64,000 bases of DNA from JBCDLI01 sp038745535 (lineage in GTDB: Bacteria > Pseudomonadota > Alphaproteobacteria > Rhizobiales > Rhizobiaceae): assembly GCA_038745535.1 (NCBI GenBank), contig JBCDLI010000003.1:1-64000 (forward strand). Reading direction: 5' to 3'. This document shows positions 16,057 through 25,202 of the stretch, in pieces. Position numbers and translations under genes: made by a program. A model generated the notes under the pieces. That model had not been told where the DNA came from and made no database searches. It saw nothing but the letters and a program-made list of their open reading frames with translations. Within the stretch, counting starts at the first letter, position 1; each line of letters begins with the position of its first letter.

Positions 16057-17028
16057 TTAAGTGATGGGCGGTGGAGTGCCTGAACCACCGGAAGGCGAAA
16101 CAGGCATGTTATTGGCTGGATTGAAAAGACCGACGCCGGTAAAGAAGAGCGCGGGAAAAAGGAAAATGACCGTCGATCCATAAGCGATAATCATTGCCAG
16201 CGGTCTCCATGGCTGACCGACGGTTCGATGATGGAACACCGCGTAGCCGGAAAGGGTGAAACCGGCCAGGAGCGCTCCGATCAAGCACGATGCGGCCAGT
16301 GCGATGTTTCCGCCGACAAACGTTAACAGCACCGCGCCTGCGAGCGCGAAGAGTGCGTTGCGTGGCATACGCATCGCCAGCGGCCAAAGGTCTTGCGGTC
16401 GCGCCAGACGGCCTGACTGTTTGGAGAGCCAAATTGCTATGTATAGGTTCATGACCAGCAAAAAGAGCCAAAACGCTGGCTGTAGGAGTGGCACGGCGAC
16501 TAAAATGTTCTGAACAAAGGCCTCACGCGCGTCCGGAGAAAAGCCGAACTCTGCGTTCTGCTCTTGCAAACGCTCAACCATTTGATCAGCGATGAGTACC
16601 GCGAAATCGCGGCCATACCCGGCAATTAAGCCGGCCGCTATAAAAGCCACAGCGGTCATCACAGCCAGCCGAAAAATGATCTGTGAAAGCGGGAACCAAG
16701 CAACCTTGTCGTTCGGACCGCCCATTTCTGATGCTGGGCGTGCCAGTGTCAGCCAAAGAGCCGCCATTGCCGACGGCAGGGAAGTTGTCAGAAGCACAAA
16801 TCCAGCGGTTTCGGGGTTTGCGATAATCGCTACACCAACCGATGAAATGAGAAGGCCAACCACGCCTGCCGACGCGCCCCAGCCAAGACCAGCGACCATG
16901 ATCGGCAACGGCGAGAACACGAAAAGGAGAAGTGCGAGGCTCGACCCGGTCGCCACACCAAGGCACAAAACAATTGTCGCAATCCCTGAGACCGCGCCGA
17001 CCAGCATTGTTTGTGCGTCGAAATCCAT
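16057..17028 (-). CDS. DUF2232 multi-pass membrane protein
   Basis: The 323-residue protein has about eight to nine membrane helices, runs of Gly/Ala typical of transporter S-components, and a short C-terminal tail rich in Pro/Gly/Ser. DUF2232 proteins sit between rpsR and rplI in many alphaproteobacteria, as here. Related proteins in Firmicutes have been likened to ECF-type binding components, but no substrate is known. A GC-rich stretch with competing hairpins separates it from rpsR. Confidence 0.85.
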   Translation of the reverse strand: MDFDAQTMLVGAVSGIATIVLCLGVATGSSLALLLFVFSPLPIMVAGLGWGASAGVVGLLISSVGVAIIANPETAGFVLLTTSLPSAMAALWLTLARPASEMGGPNDKVAWFPLSQIIFRLAVMTAVAFIAAGLIAGYGRDFAVLIADQMVERLQEQNAEFGFSPDAREAFVQNILVAVPLLQPAFWLFLLVMNLYIAIWLSKQSGRLARPQDLWPLAMRMPRNALFALAGAVLLTFVGGNIALAASCLIGALLAGFTLSGYAVFHHRTVGQPWRPLAMIIAYGSTVIFLFPALFFTGVGLFNPANNMPVSPSGGSGTPPPIT

Positions 17029-17087
17029 TTGTCGCTGTCCTGCGTTTCGGCAGTTAGGGCTTTGCCCAACTCGGTTGTGTGTTTCCG

Positions 17088-17126
17088 GGTCCGCCCCGGC
17101 GTACTCCGGCGCGCGGACCGCGCCGG
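17088..17126. repeat. Two mutually exclusive GC hairpins, rpsR to DUF2232
   Basis: GGTCCGC (17088-17094) can pair with GCGGACC (17113-17119). Alternatively, CCGGCGCG (17106-17113) can pair with CGCGCCGG (17119-17126) around a five-base loop. The two structures share bases, so only one can form. Neither is followed by a T-run. They lie in the 113-base gap between a ribosomal protein gene and a membrane protein gene of the same operon, where differential expression would be expected. Confidence 0.55.
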
Positions 17127-17141
17127 ATTGTCGTCAAAAGG

Positions 17142-17390
17142 TTAGTTCACAGAATAGGGCAGCAGGCCAAGAAAGCGTGCCCGCTTAATCGCTTTTGCCA
17201 GTTCACGCTGCTTCTTCATCGATACAGCTGAAATCCGCGACGGGACGATCTTGCCGCGCTCAGAAACGTAGCGCTGCAAGAGCTTTACGTCTTTGTAGTC
17301 AATCTTTGGCGCGTTATCGCCAGAAAACGGGCATGTCTTGCGGCGACGATTAAACGGGCGCCGTGTTGGGATCTGATTAATATCTACCAT
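17142..17390 (-). CDS. rpsR: 30S ribosomal protein S18
   Basis: S18 forms a heterodimer with S6 on the small-subunit platform. The 82-residue product has the conserved RRPFNRRRKTCPF, DYKDVKLLQRYVSERGKI and KKQRELAKAIKRARFLGLLP segments. Two ATG codons are adjacent (17393 and 17390); the second lies seven bases after AAGGAG and gives the familiar MVDINQ start. It follows rpsF closely on the minus strand. Confidence 0.97.
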   Translation of the reverse strand: MVDINQIPTRRPFNRRRKTCPFSGDNAPKIDYKDVKLLQRYVSERGKIVPSRISAVSMKKQRELAKAIKRARFLGLLPYSVN

Positions 17391-17412
17391 CATTTATCTC
17401 CTTTGGCGCTGA

Positions 17413-17763
17413 TCAATCGCGACGGCGACGGTCGTCGCGCTCTGCACGTCGTAGCATTGCCGATGGGCCGTCTTCATGCTCGTCGACAGAAATTGTCATG
17501 TAACGAAGGACATCCTCGTGGATGCGCTGCTGGCGCTCAAGTTCGTGGATCGCTGGGCCACCAGCTTCCACGTTCATCAGAACAAAATGCGCTTTGCGGT
17601 TCTTTTTGATGCGGTACTGAAGTGACTTCACGCCCCAGTTTTCCACCTTGCCGACGGAACCGCCGTTTTCTTCAATCACGCCTTTGAAAGCTTCCGCCAA
17701 TTCATCAACGCCTTGGCTGGACAAATCCTGTCGCGCCAAGAAAATATGCTCGTAGAGTGCCAT
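17413..17763 (-). CDS. rpsF: 30S ribosomal protein S6
   Basis: It has the S6 fold, starting MALYEHIFLARQD, with the conserved GGSVGKVENWGVKSLQYRI in the middle and a basic C-terminus ending RRRRD. The ATG at 17763 is preceded by AAAGGCG; a GTG two codons upstream is possible but less likely. It heads the operon rpsF-rpsR-DUF2232-rplI. In several bacteria the S6:S18 complex represses its own operon through a leader RNA; I cannot show such a leader here. Confidence 0.97.
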   Translation of the reverse strand: MALYEHIFLARQDLSSQGVDELAEAFKGVIEENGGSVGKVENWGVKSLQYRIKKNRKAHFVLMNVEAGGPAIHELERQQRIHEDVLRYMTISVDEHEDGPSAMLRRAERDDRRRRD

Positions 17764-17769
17764 AAACAC

Positions 17770-18044
17770 GCCTTTCTTGTTTCAATCTGCCGGGCAACGC
17801 GAAGCTTCCGCACCCTGAACATCTATTGATGAAAGGCGCTTCAAACTCATGGTTCGGAACGGACACACGGGTGGTGCAGCAAACTTGCCACTGCATAAGC
17901 ACTTCGGCTCCACCGTTCAGCACCCAGCTAACCAGCAATCGTCGTCCTATCCATTTCTTCCGCCAAAGCAAGCATTATCGAACCGTCGCAGACCTTCGTG
18001 GCCATTGACTCTGGAAGTCTCGGCGATATCCAACGCGAAAACGC
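17770..18044. other. Divergent intergenic region rpsF/fabD
   Basis: About 280 bases separate rpsF from fabD. They must hold both promoters, but I see no strong sigma70-type pair on either strand. A perfect GAAGCTTC palindrome lies near 17801 on the rpsF side. No convincing small gene is present. Confidence 0.5.
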
Positions 18045-18056
18045 GTGGATTTAGTG

Positions 18057-19007
18057 ATGACGACGGCATTCGTATTCCCCGGTCAGGGGTCTCAATCGGT
18101 GGGCATGGGCAAGGATCTCGCCGACACTTTTGCAGAAGCGGCCGCAGTTTTTGCAGAAGTCGATGATGCGCTCGGCGAAAAGCTTTCCGACACGATTTGG
18201 AATGGCCCGGATGAAGCACTGACATTGACCGCGAATGCGCAGCCCGCACTGATGGCGGTTTCCATCGCGGTTGTACGCGTGTTGGAAGCGAAGGGTTATG
18301 ATCTCGCCGCAAACGGCAAATACGCTGCAGGACATTCACTTGGTGAATATTCAGCCTATGCGGCCTGCGGCACGTTTAGCATCTCCGACACCGCGAAACT
18401 TTTAAGAACGCGCGGTAACGCGATGCAGGCCGCAGTACCATCGGGCGAAGGGGCAATGGCTGCGATCATCGGGCTTGATGCACACACCGTAACAGACGTC
18501 TGCGAGCGGATCGCTGCTGAAACATCAAGCTGCTGCCAAATCGCAAATGACAATGGTGGCGGACAGTTGGTAATTTCGGGATCAAAAGCTGCCGTTGAAA
18601 AAGCAGCTGCCGAACTGAAAGAAGCCGGGGCAAAACGCGCGCTGCTTCTTCCGGTGTCTGCGCCTTTTCACTCGGCACTGATGGAACCAGCTGCGAGCGT
18701 AATGGAAAAAGCGTTGAGCGAGGTGGCGACGACTTCGCCATCGCTGCCAATCATCGCAAATGTCCGTGTGGCGGCGGTTTCAGAGCCAACCGAAATCGTC
18801 TCCTGTCTAGTCGAACAGGTTACTGGGCAGGTGCGTTGGCGCGAAACCGTCGAGTGGTTTGCGGCAAACGGAGTAACCCAATTGGTCGAGATTGGCTCTG
18901 GAAAAGTACTATCGGGCCTCGCAAAACGGATTGATCGCAGTATTAACGCGGTTGCGTTGTCGTCGCCGAGCGATATAGACGCGTTTCTCGCTGCACAAGC
19001 TACCTAA
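18057..19007 (+). CDS. fabD: Malonyl-CoA:ACP acyltransferase FabD
   Basis: It loads malonyl groups onto acyl carrier protein for fatty-acid elongation. The GQGSQ motif (10-14), the nucleophile S94 in GHSLGEY and the partner His near residue 204 (APFHSALM) are intact. The ATG at 18057 gives MTTAFVFPGQGSQ, the standard N-terminus; a GTG at 18045 adds four residues. It is followed by fabG 23 bases later. Confidence 0.96.
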   Translation: MTTAFVFPGQGSQSVGMGKDLADTFAEAAAVFAEVDDALGEKLSDTIWNGPDEALTLTANAQPALMAVSIAVVRVLEAKGYDLAANGKYAAGHSLGEYSAYAACGTFSISDTAKLLRTRGNAMQAAVPSGEGAMAAIIGLDAHTVTDVCERIAAETSSCCQIANDNGGGQLVISGSKAAVEKAAAELKEAGAKRALLLPVSAPFHSALMEPAASVMEKALSEVATTSPSLPIIANVRVAAVSEPTEIVSCLVEQVTGQVRWRETVEWFAANGVTQLVEIGSGKVLSGLAKRIDRSINAVALSSPSDIDAFLAAQAT

Positions 19008-19030
19008 ATTTCAACGATACTGGAAAAGCG

Positions 19031-19768
19031 ATGTTCGAACTCACAGGTCGAAAAGCACTTGTCACGGGCGCTTCTGGTGGCATCGGTGAAGCGATTGCGA
19101 AGTCACTACACGGCGCGGGAGCGGTTGTTGCGCTTCATGGTACCCGGCAAGAAAAGCTTGATGCGTTAGCAGCAGAACTTGGCGATCGTGTCCACGTATT
19201 TCCAGCGAACCTGTCAGATCGCGATGCGGTCAAATCTCTGGGCTCTTCGGTTGAAGAGAAACTTGAGGGCGTCGATATTCTCGTCAACAATGCAGGCATC
19301 ACCCGCGACGGACTTCTGGTACGCATGAGCGATGACGATTGGGATGCCGTCATTGAGGTCAATTTGACGGCAACCTTCCGCCTGACCCGCGAACTTGCTC
19401 ACCCGATGATGCGTCGGCGGAGTGGTCGGATCATAAATATCTCGTCGGTTGTTGGTGCTACGGGCAATCCCGGCCAGGCCAATTATTGCGCGTCCAAAGC
19501 CGGCATGGTTGGGTTTTCCAAGGCACTGGCGCAGGAAATTGCTCCTCGAAACGTGACCGTGAACTGCATCGCCCCGGGCTTTATAGAAAGTGCGATGACT
19601 GACAAATTGAACGAGAAGCAAAAAGAGGCGATCTTGTCTTCCATTCCGCTGCGCCGCATCGGATCTACAGATGAAGTGTCAGCAGCAGTAAACTTTCTTG
19701 CCTCTGATGCCGCCTCTTACATTACGGGCCAAACGATCCACGTGAACGGCGGAATGGCGATGTTCTAA
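19031..19768 (+). CDS. fabG: 3-oxoacyl-ACP reductase FabG
   Basis: This NADPH-dependent SDR reduces the 3-keto group during fatty-acid elongation. The TGASGGIG motif (about 13-20), NNAG, Ser in NISSVVG and Y152-x3-K156 (YCASK) are complete. The C-terminal TGQTIHVNGGMAMF is diagnostic of true FabG, and the neighbours fabD, acpP and fabF confirm the role. Confidence 0.97.
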   Translation: MFELTGRKALVTGASGGIGEAIAKSLHGAGAVVALHGTRQEKLDALAAELGDRVHVFPANLSDRDAVKSLGSSVEEKLEGVDILVNNAGITRDGLLVRMSDDDWDAVIEVNLTATFRLTRELAHPMMRRRSGRIINISSVVGATGNPGQANYCASKAGMVGFSKALAQEIAPRNVTVNCIAPGFIESAMTDKLNEKQKEAILSSIPLRRIGSTDEVSAAVNFLASDAASYITGQTIHVNGGMAMF

Positions 19769-19814
19769 AGTTCTGTAGGCGTGTGCAAACAATTAAACTA
19801 CAGCGTTATCCATC

Positions 19815-19843
19815 TTGATTACCTAGTCGTTGGCGGATAACGA
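19815..19843 (+). promoter_or_regulatory. Candidate promoter for acpP
   Basis: TTGATT (19815-19820) and TAACGA (19838-19843) are 17 bases apart, about 35 bases before the acpP ATG. A separate promoter would suit acpP, whose product is needed in great excess over the flanking enzymes. The same stretch carries two overlapping dyads (CGTTATCC/GGATAACG and GTCGTT/AACGAC). Confidence 0.45.
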
Positions 19844-19879
19844 CACCAAAAACCCAATTCGGACAACGAGGGAAAAACC

Positions 19880-20116
19880 ATGAGCGATGTCGCAGAGCGC
19901 GTGAAGAAGATTGTCGTCGAGAACCTGACCGTCGACGCAGAAAAAGTGAATGAAAGCGCGAGCTTCATGGATGATCTGGGCGCAGATAGCCTGGACATCG
20001 TTGAAATGATTATGGCGTTTGAAGAAGAGTTTGGCGTTGAAATTCCAGACGACGCCGCTGAAAGCGTCTTGACTGTCGGTGACGCAATCAAGTTCATCGA
20101 GAAAGCCAAGGCTTGA
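19880..20116 (+). CDS. acpP: Acyl carrier protein
   Basis: This 78-residue acidic four-helix protein carries acyl chains on a phosphopantetheine attached to S37 in the motif GADSLDIVE. The ribosome-binding site is GAGGG. The gene has its own likely promoter and is closed by a strong intrinsic terminator, so its level can be set apart from that of fabG and fabF. Confidence 0.98.
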   Translation: MSDVAERVKKIVVENLTVDAEKVNESASFMDDLGADSLDIVEMIMAFEEEFGVEIPDDAAESVLTVGDAIKFIEKAKA

Positions 20117-20125
20117 ACCAATTTT

Positions 20126-20157
20126 CGGCGTGGTCCAAGCGGACTCACGCCGTTTTT
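20126..20157 (+). terminator. Intrinsic terminator after acpP
   Basis: CGGCGTG (20126-20132) pairs with CACGCCG (20046-type position 20146-20152), extended by GTCC/GGAC inside, with an AAGC loop and followed by five T. It lies nine bases after the acpP stop and before fabF. This is the clearest rho-independent terminator in the window. Confidence 0.85.
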
Positions 20158-20211
20158 GTATCCGGCGTTGACCGTGTAGTCGGGACCCGTGATCCGAATG
20201 TGAGGTGAAAA

Positions 20212-21486
20212 ATGACTTTGAGACGAGTCGTCATAACCGGCATTGGAATGGTCAGTCCGCTCGGTGGCGACGTGGAGACCACGTGGCGTCGCCTGTTAGC
20301 GGGTGAAAGCGCGGCGAAACGGATTACCAGCTTCGAAGTTTCCGACATCACGGCGCAGATCGCGTGTCAAATCCCGGTTGGTGAAGGAAAGTCTGCTGGC
20401 GACGGAACCTTTAATCCAAGCGATTGGCAAGAAGTGAAGGAGCAGCGCAAAGTTGATCCGTTCATCACCTATGCCATGGCCGCGTCAGAAATGGCGTTGG
20501 AAGACGCCAACTGGAAACCGGAAAGCGACGAAGACCAAATTCGCACGGGCGTGTTGATTGGTTCGGGCATTGGTGGTCTCGAGGGCATCGTTGAGGCTGG
20601 CGATACACTGCGCGACCGCGGTCCGCGGCGCATTTCGCCATTCTTTATTCCAGGCCGGTTGATCAATCTGGCAGGTGGTCAAGTGTCCATTCGACACGGC
20701 CTTCGCGGCCCAAATCACTCCGTCGTGACGGCATGTTCTACCGGCGCCCACGCTATCGGAGACGCTGGTAGACTAGTCGCGCTCGGCGATGCCGATGTGA
20801 TGGTGGCGGGCGGAACAGAATCGCCGGTCGGAAGGCTTTCTCTTGCAGGCTTTGCAGCGTGTAAGGCACTTTCGACCGCCTATAACGATGCACCTGAAAA
20901 GGCTTCACGCCCCTATGATCGCGACCGTGACGGTTTCGTTATGGGTGAGGGCGCGGGCATCGTCATCGTTGAAGAGCACGAACACGCCGTTGCGCGCGGA
21001 GCGAAGATATATGCCGAAATTGTGGGCTATGGTCTTTCGGGCGATGCCTATCACATTACGGCGCCACCACCCGACGGCGAAGGCGCCGAACGATGCATGA
21101 GAGCGGCCTTGGGCCGTGCAGGCGTGGACATGAGCGAAATCGGGTACATCAACGCCCACGGCACATCGACGATGGCCGATACAATTGAGCTTGGTGCGGT
21201 TGAAAGGGTTCTGGGCCAGCACGCCGCCGGCGTTTCCATGTCTTCGACGAAGTCCTGCATCGGTCACCTTCTGGGTGCCGCCGGCGCGGTAGAAGCCATT
21301 TTCTGCGCCCTTTCGATCCGTGACCAAGTGGTGCCACCGACAATCAATCTCGACAATCCCGACGTGGAAACCGAGATTGACCTCGTGCCGCACACGGCCA
21401 AAAAGCGGGCTGTTGACGTGGCGCTTTCCAACTCTTTCGGTTTCGGCGGAACCAACGCGTCGCTCGTGTTGAAGCGGGTACAATAG
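20212..21486 (+). CDS. fabF: Beta-ketoacyl-ACP synthase II FabF
   Basis: It condenses malonyl-ACP with acyl-ACP to elongate fatty acids. The thiolase-fold triad is complete: C175 (TACSTGAH), H316 (NAHGTST) and H352 (CIGHLLGAAG). The 424-residue length is normal, and GFGGTNAS is conserved near the end. It has a GAGGTG ribosome-binding site. Because a terminator precedes it, it needs read-through or a promoter in the gap 20158-20211. Confidence 0.97.
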   Translation: MTLRRVVITGIGMVSPLGGDVETTWRRLLAGESAAKRITSFEVSDITAQIACQIPVGEGKSAGDGTFNPSDWQEVKEQRKVDPFITYAMAASEMALEDANWKPESDEDQIRTGVLIGSGIGGLEGIVEAGDTLRDRGPRRISPFFIPGRLINLAGGQVSIRHGLRGPNHSVVTACSTGAHAIGDAGRLVALGDADVMVAGGTESPVGRLSLAGFAACKALSTAYNDAPEKASRPYDRDRDGFVMGEGAGIVIVEEHEHAVARGAKIYAEIVGYGLSGDAYHITAPPPDGEGAERCMRAALGRAGVDMSEIGYINAHGTSTMADTIELGAVERVLGQHAAGVSMSSTKSCIGHLLGAAGAVEAIFCALSIRDQVVPPTINLDNPDVETEIDLVPHTAKKRAVDVALSNSFGFGGTNASLVLKRVQ

Positions 21487-21594
21487 TCGAAAAGCGCTCC
21501 ACGCCCTACGGCGATACAAATTCTTGCCGCTTTGAAACTGCAGAGGTGTTGCAACGAGCGGTCATAAGACAAGTCTACCAAGCGGGTCCAAAAC

Positions 21595-22683
21595 ATGTCG
21601 AACAATGCTGATGCGGTCGCCGAAACATCGCAAAAGCCATCAGGGAAAAAGAAGAAGCGTGCCCATCAGGGGCAGATTTTCGTCTTCTTTCAGTTTTGCT
21701 TCTCATTGGTCCTATTGGCGCTCATCGCTGTGGGGGCGGTCACATTTTTCGGCGCGCGGGAGTACACAGCCCAAGGACCGCTCGCAGCGGAGACGACCTA
21801 TGTCGTGCGCAATGGGGCTTCGTTAAATCAGGTCGCGACGGGCCTGCGCCGCGGCGGCGTGATATCGAATTCTACTATTTTTGAGATTGCCGGACGTGCA
21901 ACGGGACATGCAAGCCAAATCAAGGCGGGCGAATATCTGATCGAGCCAGGGTCCTCAATGAAAGAGGTGATGGCGAAAATCGTATCAGGGCGTGCGATTG
22001 AATACGCGGTCACCATCGTAGAAGGTATGACTGTCACGAAAGCTGTGGAGCGCATCGCCTCGAATGCTGCATTCACAGGCGATTTGCCAGCCGAGTTACC
22101 GCCGGAGGGCGCACTTCTTGCCGATACCAAGAGCTTCCCACGCGGTACTGACCGTGCCGTCGTACTGAGCCGGTTTGTCGATGCTCAAGCTCAGATGGTG
22201 GAAGAGGTTTGGGCAAACCGTCAGCCAGACTTGCCGATCGGAAATATCAATGAATTCATGACACTCGCGTCAATTGTTGAGAAAGAAACAGGGCAGGGCG
22301 AAGAACGACCGCTCGTTGCTTCGGTGTTCATCAACCGCCTCCGACGCGGGATGCGCCTTCAATCGGACCCAACAATTATCTACGGCATTTTCGGCGGCGA
22401 GGGAAAACCTGCCGATCGCCCAATTTATCGCTCTGACATCGACACGCCGACCGATTACAATACCTACACCATTGATGGATTGCCGCCGACACCGATAGCG
22501 ATACCCGGGCGCGCATCGCTGGAAGCCGTGGCGAACCCTGCACAGTCGGACTATTTGTACTTCGTCGCTGACGGCACCGGTGGCCATGCCTTCGCCGAGA
22601 CCCTTGAAGGGCATAATCAGAATGTTGCCCGTTGGCGTGAGATTGAACGCGAACGTGCGGCGGAAGCTGCTGAGACGGACTAG
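21595..22683 (+). CDS. mltG: Endolytic transglycosylase MltG
   Basis: This inner-membrane lytic transglycosylase cuts nascent glycan strands and is thought to terminate their polymerisation. The protein has a basic cytoplasmic N-terminus (KKKKRAHQG), one membrane helix (about 33-56), a LysM-like subdomain and the YceG domain. The catalytic Glu is E229 in ASIVEKETG. Conserved QSDPTIIYG and NTYTIDGLPPTPI are present. Position after the fab genes is usual in alphaproteobacteria. Confidence 0.95.
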   Translation: MSNNADAVAETSQKPSGKKKKRAHQGQIFVFFQFCFSLVLLALIAVGAVTFFGAREYTAQGPLAAETTYVVRNGASLNQVATGLRRGGVISNSTIFEIAGRATGHASQIKAGEYLIEPGSSMKEVMAKIVSGRAIEYAVTIVEGMTVTKAVERIASNAAFTGDLPAELPPEGALLADTKSFPRGTDRAVVLSRFVDAQAQMVEEVWANRQPDLPIGNINEFMTLASIVEKETGQGEERPLVASVFINRLRRGMRLQSDPTIIYGIFGGEGKPADRPIYRSDIDTPTDYNTYTIDGLPPTPIAIPGRASLEAVANPAQSDYLYFVADGTGGHAFAETLEGHNQNVARWREIERERAAEAAETD

Positions 22684-22700
22684 TTTCGATTTTTCGCGCA

Positions 22701-23612
22701 ATGACGATCACTCAAAACATCGAGTCAATGACCGGCTTTGGTTCCGGCACAGCCGAAATGGATGGCACAACTGTTTCGGTTGAAATCAGGTCGGTAAATG
22801 GACGAGCGTTGGACATGCGCCTGCGACTTCCAGACGTTCTCTCTTTTGCTGAGAAAACCGTTCGGGAAAAGCTTAAGGCAGCTGTCTCGCGCGGAAACTT
22901 GCAGGTCTCAATATCAATTGAGCGTTCGGATGAAACATCAAGCGTGAGGCTTAACGCAGAAGAGTTCGCGAGTGTTTCCAGTCGCCTGAAAAGCCTCGCA
23001 CACGAGAACGGATTGTCGCCACCGACAGTCGCAGATATTCTATCGTTTCGGTCGGTGACCCAACTTCCCGATGCTCCTGTCGATGAAGATGCCGAACAGG
23101 AAAAACTGTCGGCGCTGACCGATCGCGCGCTGCGAGACGCGATCGCCGAATTAAGCACTCAGCGCAAGGCAGAAGGGTGCCGCACTGTCGAAGTTCTGAA
23201 GGAGCACCGCAATGGGCTCGCCGAAGGCTCCCGAAAGGTCCGGGATCACCCCGCGTTATCGATGGAGGCTATCTCAACGCGACTGCGAGAACAGCTCACA
23301 AGACTGTTTGCCAGCTTGGAGGATCAAGCGCCCATTGAAAAAGATCGTGTAGCCGCTGAAGCAGCGATCATCGCGGTGAAAGCTGATGTGTCTGAAGAGA
23401 TAGATCGCTTCGATGGGCATTTGGTAACCGTTGATAACTTGTTGAGCGCGGGCGGAGTTGTCGGCAAACGCTTGGAGTTCATTTGCCAAGAATTGAACCG
23501 AGAAGCGAATACGCTGTGTTCTAAATCGCCGGACGCCGAGATCACGGAGATTGGCCTCAATATGAAAGCCCTAATCGATAAAATTCGCGAGCAGGCTGCC
23601 AATCTCGCTTGA
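22701..23612 (+). CDS. YicC/YloC-family endoribonuclease
   Basis: The 303-residue protein has the YicC N-terminal domain beginning SMTGFGSG (about 9-16) with EIRSVNGR, and the C-terminal DUF1732 segment (GVVGKRLEFICQELNREAN). Members are ribonucleases: YicC in E. coli affects small-RNA decay and YloC in Bacillus is an endoribonuclease. mltG-yicC-gmk is a recurrent order. It lies 17 bases after mltG. Confidence 0.92.
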   Translation: MTITQNIESMTGFGSGTAEMDGTTVSVEIRSVNGRALDMRLRLPDVLSFAEKTVREKLKAAVSRGNLQVSISIERSDETSSVRLNAEEFASVSSRLKSLAHENGLSPPTVADILSFRSVTQLPDAPVDEDAEQEKLSALTDRALRDAIAELSTQRKAEGCRTVEVLKEHRNGLAEGSRKVRDHPALSMEAISTRLREQLTRLFASLEDQAPIEKDRVAAEAAIIAVKADVSEEIDRFDGHLVTVDNLLSAGGVVGKRLEFICQELNREANTLCSKSPDAEITEIGLNMKALIDKIREQAANLA

Positions 23613-23666
23613 TCGGTCGGGAGGAAAGCTGAGCCTGTTTCGAGCGCTCGGATGGCGTAACATATT

Positions 23667-24365
23667 GTGATACGAATCGATTCCTCCGGAGCGTCGCCCC
23701 CCGTGAACACAAGCAGGCAAATTTCCCGTCGTGGCGTACTTTTCGTCATTTCATCTCCGTCCGGTGCTGGAAAATCCACGATTGCTCGAAACCTTCTCGA
23801 AACAGACCGAAGACCGGACGGCAAAGCAGCGCTTACGATGTCTACGAGCGTGACTACGCGTGCGCGCCGCGGCAGCGAGATCGATGGCGTCCATTATCAC
23901 TTCATATCTAAGGAGGAGTTCGCTCAGCGTCGAGACGGCGATGGCTTGCTGGAATGGGCGCAGGTTCATGGCAATAGCTACGGAACACCGCGTGATCCCG
24001 TTGAAGAGGCGATACGAGAGGGCCGCGACATGCTGTTTGATATTGATTGGCAGGGCGCTGAGCAGCTGGTTGAGAAAATGCGCGCTGACGTCGTCTCCGT
24101 CTTTATACTTCCCCCGTCGCTGGAAGAATTGAAATCACGGCTGCATCGGCGTGCAGAAGATACGCCTGGGGTCATTGCAGACCGATTGAAGAATGCGCAG
24201 GAAGAGATAACGCACTGGCGGGACTACGATTTTGTTGTCGTCAATGACGACCTAGACCGTGCATTTGACGAGGTGCGATCAATATTGTGTGCCGAACGCT
24301 TGCGACGCGCACGTCGCAATGGCCTGTTCGATTTTACCGAGGAGTTGCTGTCCAACGCTAACTAA
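23667..24365 (+). CDS. gmk: Guanylate kinase
   Basis: It phosphorylates GMP to GDP. The P-loop is SSPSGAGKST, followed by the GMP-binding VTTRARRGSEIDGVHYHF and the FDIDWQGAEQ segment. The start used is GTG at 23667; another GTG at 23703 would shorten the N-terminus to about 220 residues, closer to many relatives, and I cannot decide between them from the ribosome-binding sites. The gene converges on rsmA six bases downstream. Confidence 0.95.
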   Translation: MIRIDSSGASPPVNTSRQISRRGVLFVISSPSGAGKSTIARNLLETDRRPDGKAALTMSTSVTTRARRGSEIDGVHYHFISKEEFAQRRDGDGLLEWAQVHGNSYGTPRDPVEEAIREGRDMLFDIDWQGAEQLVEKMRADVVSVFILPPSLEELKSRLHRRAEDTPGVIADRLKNAQEEITHWRDYDFVVVNDDLDRAFDEVRSILCAERLRRARRNGLFDFTEELLSNAN

Positions 24366-24371
24366 CGTCAG

Positions 24372-25202
24372 TCAGAGGCTGTTTGCGAGGCGGCAGAATT
24401 CTTCCATGTCGAGGGTCTCGGCCCTGCGTGTTTCCTCAATTCCGGCAGTCGCCAGAAGTGCAGCGCCACCAATAGGTTTCAATGATTGGCGGAGCATTTT
24501 TCTTCGCTGCCCGAATGCGTGTTTCGTAACGATCTGTAATTTTTTCAGGTCAGCCGGAATTGGCGCGGCAAGTGGCATTAATTGCACTACGCTTGATGTG
24601 ACCTTCGGCGGGGGAAAAAACGCACTGGCAGGAATATCGAAACAGCGTGCTGCATGACACCGCCATTGTGCCAAGACTGAAAGTCGCCCGTACGCTGGGG
24701 TGCTTCGTTCAGCAACGATCCGATTCGCTACTTCACGTTGGAACATCAGCGTCATCGAGCTGTACCACGGCGGCCAGCTTTCGTCTTCGAGCCAGTTAGT
24801 CAGCAGCACTGTACCGACGTTGTAGGGCAGGTTTGCTACGATATGTACGTTTTCACCGAGCGACGCGAAATCAAACTTCAACGCATCGGAAAAGTGAATG
24901 CTCAATCGGCCGTCGTGATGACCTGCGACTTCATCTAAAGGCTTGCGAAATCGCTCGTCTTGCTCAATCGCAATCACCCGTTTTGCGCCTGCATGAAGAA
25001 GTGCTCGGGTAAGGCCGCCGGGGCCAGGCCCTATTTCCAGGATTGTTTTCTGCTCAATCTGAGGAACAAGCCGGGCAATCTTCAGCGTCAAATTCAGATC
25101 GAAAAGAAAGTTCTGGCCAAGGGATTTCTGCGCGTTCAGATCATATTTGCCAACGACTTCACGAAGCGGAGGCAGGCCGTCAATTGCGATCTCTGGCCTC
25201 AT
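24372..25202 (-). CDS. rsmA: 16S rRNA dimethyladenosine transferase RsmA
   Basis: It dimethylates two adjacent adenosines near the 3' end of 16S rRNA during small-subunit maturation. The SAM motif EIGPGPGGLTRALL and the catalytic NLPYNVG are intact, and QKSLGQNFLFD marks the N-terminus. The ATG overlaps the pdxA stop as ATGA. It ends the LPS-export operon, as in E. coli where surA-pdxA-rsmA are also together. Confidence 0.96.
   Translation of the reverse strand: MRPEIAIDGLPPLREVVGKYDLNAQKSLGQNFLFDLNLTLKIARLVPQIEQKTILEIGPGPGGLTRALLHAGAKRVIAIEQDERFRKPLDEVAGHHDGRLSIHFSDALKFDFASLGENVHIVANLPYNVGTVLLTNWLEDESWPPWYSSMTLMFQREVANRIVAERSTPAYGRLSVLAQWRCHAARCFDIPASAFFPPPKVTSSVVQLMPLAAPIPADLKKLQIVTKHAFGQRRKMLRQSLKPIGGAALLATAGIEETRRAETLDMEEFCRLANSL

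Noticed and set aside
17826..18008. 60-codon plus-strand ORF between rpsF and fabD
   Set aside because: Composition is not protein-like, there is no ribosome-binding site, and it fills what must be the promoter region.
19804..19844. Alternative hairpins before acpP as an RNA switch
   Set aside because: CGTTATCC/GGATAACG and GTCGTT/AACGAC are mutually exclusive, but they overlap the candidate -35 and -10 boxes and so would be upstream of the transcript.
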